Notes under the pieces: generated by a model
Told to the model about the DNA's origin: nothing
Database searches by the model: none
The model's input: only the letters and a program-made list of their open reading frames with translations
In this document: positions 15,255 to 20,556 of the stretch, one piece after another
How positions within the stretch are numbered: the stretch's first letter is position 1
Layout of the letters: each line of letters begins with the position of its first letter
Origin: Clostridia bacterium
GTDB lineage: Bacteria > Bacillota > Clostridia > Oscillospirales > Oscillospiraceae
NCBI GenBank assembly: GCA_021153265.1
Contig: JAGKTU010000053.1
Span: 1-20,556, forward strand
Length of the DNA: 20,556 nucleotides
Direction: 5' to 3'
Made by a program: the position numbers and the translations under genes

Positions 15255-15580
15255 TATCCTCTCGGCGGTTGGGGTATTTCACGCCAATGCGATACTGGGT
15301 GAATATCACCCAGAGCAGGGAAGAAAAAAGCATTGCCGACGGTATAACACTCTCTTACAGGCGGAAATTCTCCTGCATCTGTCATATACCCTAAAACGCT
15401 TACAAAGTTCTTCGGAAGTCTTTCACTGACCGAAATCCACTTCTGCACCGTTACACCGTGGGCGATAAGGTGGTCAGCAACCGCAACCACGGCGCACCCG
15501 ACAGGTTCTCTGCCACAATCGTCACACATATTATCTTCGACTTGCATCAGCAACTCCACCAACTGTTCTCTAACCTCCAT
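15254..15580 (-). CDS. DUF551-containing phage protein, 108 aa
   Basis: The ATG at 15578-15580 follows AGGAAGGAAGCCT and overlaps the end of the MazG-like gene. The C-terminal half (WISVSERLPKNFVSVLGYM to VSHWREIPQPPRG) is the DUF551 signature, widespread in phages and prophages but of unknown function. The N-terminal part adds a helix with DNMCDDCGREPVGC, possibly a metal-binding insertion. It is part of the tightly overlapping chain from the ThyX-like gene downward. Confidence 0.85.
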   Translation of the reverse strand: MEVREQLVELLMQVEDNMCDDCGREPVGCAVVAVADHLIAHGVTVQKWISVSERLPKNFVSVLGYMTDAGEFPPVRECYTVGNAFFFPALGDIHPVSHWREIPQPPRG

Positions 15581-15869
15581 AGGCTTCCTTCCTGAGCTTG
15601 TCATCCAGCCGCGTCACCTTCTGATCCATCTTCTCACAGACCAGATCATCCACCGCAAAGATCAGCTTGATCTGTTCCAGCATGATGGTGGCATCGGCGA
15701 TCTCCTCCGCCAGGTGATCGAGGTTGCTTTCTCCCCGCATCACCTTGCAAACTTCCTTCTGGCACTCCGACAGCTCCTCCAGCGCCACGATCAGCTGATT
15801 GGCCTTTCCGAAGCGAAGCAGCGCATTGCTATAGGTCCGAACCCGCTGATCATAGGGTATTTTGTTCAC
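15570..15869 (-). CDS. MazG-like nucleotide pyrophosphohydrolase, 99 aa
   Basis: I chose GTG at 15867-15869 (followed by AACAAAATACC) because GTGAGGTGC gives a ribosome site just upstream; TTG and GTG codons farther upstream overlap the ThyX-like gene. The helical core contains VALEELSECQKEVCK and LDHLAEEIADATIMLEQ, the paired E-x-x-E and E-x-x-D metal-binding helices of all-alpha NTP pyrophosphohydrolases (MazG-like). Such phage enzymes clean or reshape the nucleotide pool, and some lower (p)ppGpp. Its place beside a ThyX-like gene suggests joint nucleotide metabolism. Confidence 0.82.
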   Translation of the reverse strand: MNKIPYDQRVRTYSNALLRFGKANQLIVALEELSECQKEVCKVMRGESNLDHLAEEIADATIMLEQIKLIFAVDDLVCEKMDQKVTRLDDKLRKEAYGG

Positions 15870-15879
15870 TGGCCGCACC

Positions 15880-16509
15880 TCACTTTCCCACACCAACCTG
15901 AGAAGTCCGGTAGAAATACGCGTTGTAGAGATCGTACCGCTTCTGGATGTCGGTCATCCAGTCCTCCCCGGGATGGGTCTTGTTCACCCAGTTGACAAAG
16001 CCCCGGATGTAGCCGCAGGTGGCAAACTCAGGGCAGCCCATGCGGTAGATGCAGTTGGGCACCAGTACATCCGCCTCAATAGGATGGGTTTCGTGCAGCG
16101 TGATCTTGAAGTCCTCCGCCAGCTCCCGGGCTTCGGGGGTAGCCATCCGGCACATCCGTTTCCGCCAGGCATCGATGAGGTTCTGCATGTTGGCATAACC
16201 GTCGTAGTTAACGGGGGCATCCTGGGGCTTCTTGCCCCGGGGCGTGTCATCCACCAGGCGGTCATCCCGCTGGGTGCTGATGAACTTCTCGAACTTGTGG
16301 CGGCTCCACTCAGTGGACAGCCAGTAGAAAATATTCCTCCAGCTCCAGTCAAATTCCAGCAGCCGGATGGGAGTATGCTCCGAAATCAGCAGCTTCTTCT
16401 TGAAGGTGTCCGATGCAGCCTTCCCGGTAAAATCTTTGTTGTCGGTAGTCCGGCAATGGTTCTTGACTCTCGTCCAGTCATCCCCGAACCAGTTAAAAAT
16501 GGTTTTCAT
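15880..16509 (-). CDS. ThyX-like (FAD-dependent thymidylate synthase-related) protein, 209 aa
   Basis: The start ATG overlaps the upstream TGA (ATGA). Residues 43-49 (SEHTPIR), 70-71 (RH) and 78-81 (STQR) follow the order of ThyX landmarks (S/EH...R.S..H, RHR, S.QR), and the central region LEFDWSWRNIFYWLSTEWSR fits the ThyX core helix. The canonical RHRx7S is altered (RHK, with Ser six residues later), so this is a divergent member and may act on another pyrimidine, perhaps making a modified base. A later VLVPNCIYRMGCPEFATCG is conserved-looking. The neighbouring MazG-like enzyme supports a nucleotide role. Activity on dUMP is unproven. Confidence 0.65.
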   Translation of the reverse strand: MKTIFNWFGDDWTRVKNHCRTTDNKDFTGKAASDTFKKKLLISEHTPIRLLEFDWSWRNIFYWLSTEWSRHKFEKFISTQRDDRLVDDTPRGKKPQDAPVNYDGYANMQNLIDAWRKRMCRMATPEARELAEDFKITLHETHPIEADVLVPNCIYRMGCPEFATCGYIRGFVNWVNKTHPGEDWMTDIQKRYDLYNAYFYRTSQVGVGK

Positions 16510-16640
16510 CCATTCGCTCCCTTTCTGCGCAGGACATTCGCGTCCTTACCACGTTTGCGTAGCATCCTCTGCCACCGCAGATCCACCCCGCCATTGGGCC
16601 GACAGGGCTTAATCATCCCGTACTTTCTTACGTTTGCCAT
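16506..16640 (-). CDS. Small basic protein, 44 aa
   Basis: The ATG at 16638-16640 lies seven bases after a perfect AGGAGG, inside the end of the Cys-rich 66-aa gene, and the stop overlaps the next start by ATGA. This coupling on both sides makes it a likely real gene despite its size. The product (MANVRKYGMIKPCRPNGGVD at the start) is strongly basic, with many Lys and Arg toward the C-terminus, so nucleic-acid binding is possible. No family recognised. Confidence 0.65.
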   Translation of the reverse strand: MANVRKYGMIKPCRPNGGVDLRWQRMLRKRGKDANVLRRKGANG

Positions 16641-16809
16641 GTACTTTCCTCCTGTAAACTTCTCTTCCCACCTTAACGGTGCACCCATCCCCGGGGGGAC
16701 AGGGCCGCCGGTGCCCTGTCACAAACAGATACGCACAGAACCGATCCACCCCGGCGTCCATCTTCCGCCAGTAGAAACAGTCATCACAATTGCTGCACGC
16801 CTTGGCCAT
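16609..16809 (-). CDS. Cys-rich small phage protein, 66 aa
   Basis: The start overlaps the stop of the helicase/methyltransferase gene (TGATG). The pattern CSNCDDCFYW, FCAYLFVTGHRRPCPPGDGC and a basic C-terminus belongs to a common small clostridial phage family with TGHRRPCPPG.GC; six Cys suggest zinc binding. The biochemical role is unknown. Linkage to the helicase/methyltransferase suggests it belongs to the DNA-metabolism block. Confidence 0.82.
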   Translation of the reverse strand: MAKACSNCDDCFYWRKMDAGVDRFCAYLFVTGHRRPCPPGDGCTVKVGREVYRRKVHGKRKKVRDD

Positions 16810-19310
16810 CAGATACCCTCCTGTGCCATCAGGTCAAACAAACTAGGCTGCTCCATCTTGGCCTCCTCCGCACGCAGATACCCAACCGCATCCGCAAAAT
16901 AACCGCTGTTCAGCTCGCAGCCATACCCTTTGCGCCCCATGCGGATGGCCATCATGGGCACGGTGCCCAGTCCCGCAAAAGGATCGAATACCAGATCCTC
17001 CGCATTGGAATAGCGGTTGATCACCCGCTCCACGATATCCAGCTGGAGGGGGCATACATGCAGCTGCTTCCTGCGCTGGCTCTGAGCTGTGTTCAAAGTC
17101 TTCATTCGGCTGACATCATCCCATACATCGGGATGGACAGACGCAGGCGGAACCGTCATAAACTCTTTGCTGATAGCGTCGCGCTGTTCCAGAGCATAGG
17201 ACAGGGCCACATGCTGATCGTAGTCGTAGACGTGCGCCCGGCTGAATTCCCGGAAACGACGCATCCGGTCGGACATTTTGAGTCGTGTCAACTCATCCGG
17301 GTCCAGATTCCGGTTCCCGCCTGTCCGCCAAAACGCGTGAGCATCCAGCTGCCATTGGCTCAGGGGATATTCCTCCTTGTCCTTTGCCACCCGTTCATCG
17401 GCATAGGCCTTGGAGCGGTCCGTGGGCAGCTTGCGGAACAGCAGTACATATTCCGGGCATCCCACGCCCATCTTACTGCCATCCTTGCATTGTTCCGTCC
17501 AGCCCAGGCGATAGGTCTGGTTATTCTCCCGGACCACATCTGTGGTAACGGTAATCATGCCGAAATAGATAAACCCATGCTTCATGTAGTGCTGGATGCA
17601 CTGGGCATGGAAGGGTTCCATGGAGGGCATTCCATAGCCTGTCACATTTCCGAACAGAACACGGTCCTTGACATGGATCGCAGCCACCCGGCCGGGTTGC
17701 AGGATTCGCAGCAGCTCCGGTGTCAGGTAATCCATCTGTTTAAAAAACCGGATGGTATCTTCGTTGTGTCCAAAATCGTTGTAGCTGGGCGTATATTCGT
17801 AATGGTTGCTGAAGGGGATGGAGGTGTGGATCAGCCCGACGGAATCGGACGGCATCCTGCGCACCTCCTCGACACAGTCATTATTGACCAGTGTCCAGTT
17901 TTCGCCTTTAATTTCCACTCTCTCAACTCCTATTGACCGGGCCATCCGCTCTGCCTGGATTTGATCCAGCAGCCCGTATTCCTTGACGATCCTGCTCATA
18001 TTCTCCTGGAGCTTTTTATGGTTCTCCCACTTCTCCAGTAGTACCCGCCAGATCTGCTCCTCTGCTTCCGTGTAAATCACATCGATGATAACCTGTTTGG
18101 TCTGAAGGAAGCGGTAAATACGGTGTATGGCCTGGATAAAATCATTGAATTCATAATCGATGCCCACAAAGATGGCCCGGTGACAGTGCCGCTGGAAGTT
18201 GCAGCCGGAGCCGGACAGGCTTTTCTTTGTGGCAAACAGCCGCGTTTTCCCCTCGGAGAAGTCAATGACACGTTTTTCCCGCTGCTCATAGTCCATGGAG
18301 CCATAGATATCCACCGTGCCGGGAATCTCCTTGAGTATGGTTTCCCGCTCATATTCCAGATCATGCCACAGAAGGAAATGGGCATCCAGATCGCTGTCCA
18401 CGATCTGCTTTGCCATGGACACCCGAGCCGCTACGGATTCCCGCTTTTCCTTTGCCGCATCCTGGAGGCTGACAGCAGCATCCCGCATCAGTTTGACCTG
18501 TCCGTCCTTATCCACCACATCCCCGACACGGGAGGTGATCATGTGTGTCCTTACATCCAGCGGCGGCAGATCATAGCCGGTGTCGTCATAGCCGAGGTCA
18601 GAGGGCTTCGACAAAAACAGTGCCCAGCTGCTCACCCACAGCCAGAATTCTTCCTCTTTGTGGGGATACAGCGTCAGGTTGTTGGCCTTGGTGCTGTCCC
18701 GCTGAAAGAACCGTGTCAGAGCCTGTCCGGTGTCCATGACTTCCAGATACCCCGCATAGTGGATCAGTTCCTTGTACTTATTCGGAGAGGGTGTCGCGGT
18801 AGCCACCAGCTTGTATTTCACACCTTTGAACAGGTGCATAAACTCATGAAAAGTTTTGCTTCCATAGGAGCGCAGCACAGAAGCCTCATCCAGAGCCGCA
18901 CCGGCAAAACGTCTCGGATCAATGTCACCGTCCCGGACTCTCTCATAGTTGGTCATATAGATCTTGGCGGGATTGGCTGCTACCTCCGCCATAGTTCGGA
19001 CATATACCGGAGCATCCATGCCCAAAAGCTGTACAGCATCCCGGGAGAACTCTTGCCGGACACCTAACGGAAGAACGATCAGCACCGGTGCACGCTCATG
19101 CTCCTGCACCAGCCGGCACCACTCCAGCTCCTGTACGGTTTTACCAAGACCGAAGGATTCAAACAGCGCCCGCCGTCCGCCTTTCACCGCCCACATCACC
19201 GCATCCCTCTGATGGGGCTTTAGAGCGGGGTTAATATCTTCCGGCCGGACTTCAAATCCACTCACCGGCGCAACCTCGATCTTGCTGTGTAAAAATTCGT
19301 TATAATTCAT
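16809..19310 (-). CDS. Fused SF2/SNF2-like helicase and DNA amino-methyltransferase, 833 aa
   Basis: ATG at 19308-19310 follows AGGAGACAAT. The N-terminal half is an SF2/SNF2-type ATPase: GLGKT at 54-58 (Walker A), DEAS at 141-144, TATPSP at 171-176, and a motif VI-like QAIHRIYRFLQ near 395. The C-terminal half is an N4/N6 methyltransferase with motif IV (LIHTSIPFSNHYEY, near 505) before motif I (DPFAGLG, from 776), the beta-class order. Motif IV reads SIPF instead of the usual S/D-PP-Y/F. Such fusions are recurrent in Firmicutes phages and may protect phage DNA from host restriction or mark it during replication; the missing specificity subunit and the exact target are unknown. Confidence 0.88.
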   Translation of the reverse strand: MNYNEFLHSKIEVAPVSGFEVRPEDINPALKPHQRDAVMWAVKGGRRALFESFGLGKTVQELEWCRLVQEHERAPVLIVLPLGVRQEFSRDAVQLLGMDAPVYVRTMAEVAANPAKIYMTNYERVRDGDIDPRRFAGAALDEASVLRSYGSKTFHEFMHLFKGVKYKLVATATPSPNKYKELIHYAGYLEVMDTGQALTRFFQRDSTKANNLTLYPHKEEEFWLWVSSWALFLSKPSDLGYDDTGYDLPPLDVRTHMITSRVGDVVDKDGQVKLMRDAAVSLQDAAKEKRESVAARVSMAKQIVDSDLDAHFLLWHDLEYERETILKEIPGTVDIYGSMDYEQREKRVIDFSEGKTRLFATKKSLSGSGCNFQRHCHRAIFVGIDYEFNDFIQAIHRIYRFLQTKQVIIDVIYTEAEEQIWRVLLEKWENHKKLQENMSRIVKEYGLLDQIQAERMARSIGVERVEIKGENWTLVNNDCVEEVRRMPSDSVGLIHTSIPFSNHYEYTPSYNDFGHNEDTIRFFKQMDYLTPELLRILQPGRVAAIHVKDRVLFGNVTGYGMPSMEPFHAQCIQHYMKHGFIYFGMITVTTDVVRENNQTYRLGWTEQCKDGSKMGVGCPEYVLLFRKLPTDRSKAYADERVAKDKEEYPLSQWQLDAHAFWRTGGNRNLDPDELTRLKMSDRMRRFREFSRAHVYDYDQHVALSYALEQRDAISKEFMTVPPASVHPDVWDDVSRMKTLNTAQSQRRKQLHVCPLQLDIVERVINRYSNAEDLVFDPFAGLGTVPMMAIRMGRKGYGCELNSGYFADAVGYLRAEEAKMEQPSLFDLMAQEGI

Positions 19311-19318
19311 ATTGTCTC

Positions 19319-19420
19319 CTAACCTGCCACAGCAGCCGCCAGCTCAATGCCGGTGGAAGCGCCTCCGCCTCCTGCAAAGTTATCTACGATAATTTCCTCA
19401 AACAAATCTGTCTGCTTCAC
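19319..19420 (-). pseudogene. N-terminal vestige of a cytosine-C5 DNA methyltransferase, 33 codons
   Basis: GTG at 19418-19420 follows GAGG within the end of the upstream gene. The 33 residues contain IIVDNFAGGGGASTGIELA, the start and SAM-binding motif I of phage C5-methyltransferases, then stop at TAG after AAVAG. The rest of that enzyme (PC motif, ENV and target recognition regions) is absent, since the helicase/methyltransferase fusion begins 8 bases later. This looks like a deletion scar where a full methyltransferase gene once stood. It may still be translated as a useless peptide, or the TAG/AGGAG overlap may aid expression of the next gene. Function as an enzyme is impossible. Confidence 0.7.
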
Positions 19421-19426
19421 TGTGTG

Positions 19427-19621
19427 TTACCTCTTCCTGCTGTCCCGATCACCGTGCTTCCAGATCGGGCAGGTGTATTTTTTTCGGTTCTCCCGGATCC
19501 TGACCTGTTCTGCCTCCCAGGCAAGCTTCTGCGGCTTCCGGCAGCGATCAGAACAGCCAGGATACCTGTCCGGGCACCCCTTGCAGGGATTGAACCGTTG
19601 GTTTATAATGGTCTCGGTCAT
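19427..19621 (-). CDS. Cys-rich small phage protein, 64 aa
   Basis: ATG at 19619-19621 follows AAGGAGAGGGCT. The start (MTETIINQRF) is followed by NPCKGCPDRYPGCSDRCRKP, a four-Cys cluster very common in Firmicutes phages next to methyltransferase or helicase genes, then a basic helix and a lone Cys in KYTCPIWKHGDRDSRKR. Zinc binding is likely; no activity is known. Its last codons (AGG AAG AGG) provide the ribosome site of the methyltransferase vestige, indicating a compact operon. Confidence 0.82.
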   Translation of the reverse strand: MTETIINQRFNPCKGCPDRYPGCSDRCRKPQKLAWEAEQVRIRENRKKYTCPIWKHGDRDSRKR

Positions 19622-19654
19622 AGCCCTCTCCTTGTGAGACAGAGGTCATCTCCA

Positions 19655-20218
19655 TCAGTCCCAAAACTCAACGGGGATCCATTGCATCTGAGCCAGATGG
19701 TCCAGAAGCACCTTGTCCTCCGGCAGCACCGCCTCCGTGCGGATGTATGTAGCACCCACCTGATTCCGGCCATAGATGCAGCCACTTACCAGCCGGGCAT
19801 CCCACTTGCCGCCGTAAAGGATCTGTAAATTCTCCCCAGCCACCAGGCGAACCTCCAGGCTATCGGCTACCTGCCATACCCGTTTGTTGTCAAGCGTCAG
19901 GCGGGTGGGCTTGATCACCTTGCCGCCCTTGGCCGTGTAATCCTCGGCAAGATGGTCCATGGTGCCGGTCACCGTCTCCAGGATCACACCGCTGCACTCG
20001 CCCTTCTGCACATGAACCGCACTGCCCATCCGAGGCATGGCACCGTTGTGCAGCACGATCAGACTCTTGATGCTGTTGGGGATCACAGTGGAGGCGATTT
20101 CTACGCCCCATCCCTCTGCCTGGATCAGAATACCGGTTTCCGTCATGGCCACATCGTAGCCTTCTTCTCTATATGCTGCTTTCATGGCCCGCAGCAGGCC
20201 CTTGTCATAGATCATCAT
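19655..20218 (-). CDS. Hypothetical phage protein, 187 aa
   Basis: Paired ATGs at 20213-20218 follow GAGGAGGACAAATT. The protein starts MMIYDKGLLRAMKAAYREEG and is mostly beta-strand-like in the middle (VIPNSIKSLIVLHNGAMPRM), with LVAGENLQILYGGKWDARLV and a final acidic QWIPVEFWD. No catalytic motif or known family is recognised. It lies between the putative replication protein and small Cys-rich genes, so a role in replication or DNA handling is possible but not supported by sequence. Confidence 0.75.
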   Translation of the reverse strand: MMIYDKGLLRAMKAAYREEGYDVAMTETGILIQAEGWGVEIASTVIPNSIKSLIVLHNGAMPRMGSAVHVQKGECSGVILETVTGTMDHLAEDYTAKGGKVIKPTRLTLDNKRVWQVADSLEVRLVAGENLQILYGGKWDARLVSGCIYGRNQVGATYIRTEAVLPEDKVLLDHLAQMQWIPVEFWD

Positions 20219-20247
20219 AATTTGTCCTCCTCACAGTTTTGCCTTCA

Positions 20248-20556
20248 TCACACCGCACCATCCTCTGTCCACCACTTGAGAATTGTCTGATAATGGCTTT
20301 TCACCGATGCCTTCTCCCGAATGATGAAATCCGCCAGCTTCTCGACGTAGTAGTCAAACAGCTCGATCCCCATCTTGTCCAGAAGCATATCGATTTGATA
20401 GTCCGACAGATGCACCACACCCTGTCCCAGCTCACCATGCAAAATTTTCAGTTTAATATCTGCCGCCGCTGCCGTCCGTGCGTCAGCACCTGGGGCTGTA
20501 TTTGCGGCTGCGGCTGCAGTTGTAATTGGGGTTGTTATTGTGGTTGGGGTTGTGGT
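20248..20556 (-). CDS. C-terminal part of a probable phage replication protein (5' end outside window)
   Basis: The minus-strand frame is open from the right edge to TGA at 20248-20250, so the start lies outside; 102 residues are visible. The first 32 or so are Thr/Pro/Ala-rich (TTTPTTITTPITTAAAAA), a flexible linker. The end contains LSDYQIDMLLDKMGIELFDY and finishes SHYQTILKWWTEDG, a pattern like the C-terminus of phage replisome-organiser (helix-turn-helix, DnaD-like) proteins, in which a short ..KSHYxTILxW.. tail is common. Position at the head of the DNA-metabolism block fits a replication initiator or loader. The N-terminal domain is not visible, so this is a moderate call. Confidence 0.6.
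   Translation of the reverse strand, partial: TTTPTTITTPITTAAAAANTAPGADARTAAAADIKLKILHGELGQGVVHLSDYQIDMLLDKMGIELFDYYVEKLADFIIREKASVKSHYQTILKWWTEDGAV

Overview
The window is phage DNA, most likely from a short-tailed (podovirus-like) phage or prophage of a Gram-positive gut Clostridia/Oscillospirales host. The evidence is strong AGGAGG-type ribosome binding sites in front of most genes, GC-rich sequence, tightly packed co-directional genes with ATGA/TGATG overlaps, and protein families common in such phages. Every gene I support lies on the minus strand, so the map reads from high to low coordinates. Long open frames on the plus strand are antisense shadows. No integrase, repressor, lysis gene, tRNA or CRISPR array is visible.

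Right part (20556 to about 13840), early/middle genes: the C-terminus of a probable replication protein, an unknown 187-aa protein, a Cys-rich small protein, a 33-codon vestige of a cytosine-C5 methyltransferase, a large helicase/amino-methyltransferase fusion, a ThyX-like protein, a MazG-like pyrophosphohydrolase, a DUF551 protein and several small Cys-rich (probably zinc-binding) proteins. This block ends at a clear Rho-independent terminator (13802-13840).

Middle part (13726 to about 6865), packaging and head: small and large terminase subunits, portal, a Prp-type cysteine protease, scaffold, an N4-gp56-type major capsid protein, a small head protein and a putative head-tail connector. The scaffold and capsid proteins carry the same motif, S-(L/M)-Q-L-F-A, at residues 11-16. 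This looks like the site cut by Prp in ribosomal protein L27 and in staphylococcal phage 80alpha structural proteins. The protease and its two likely substrates are therefore encoded side by side, which is the most interesting signal in the window.

Left part (6850 to 1), tail and ejection: a tail protein gene broken into two frames by an apparent deletion, a small helical protein, a 303-aa virion-like protein, and a giant gene of at least 1351 codons that stays open to the left edge. The giant protein has N-terminal short repeats, an 82-residue tandem duplication, a Gly/Ala-rich membrane-active-looking middle, a long acidic linker and a C-terminal zincin-like HELYH domain. It is probably a DNA-ejection/internal virion protein with enzymatic cargo.

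The truncated methyltransferase and the split tail gene suggest either a decaying prophage or recent deletions. No stretch longer than 300 bases lacks a gene.
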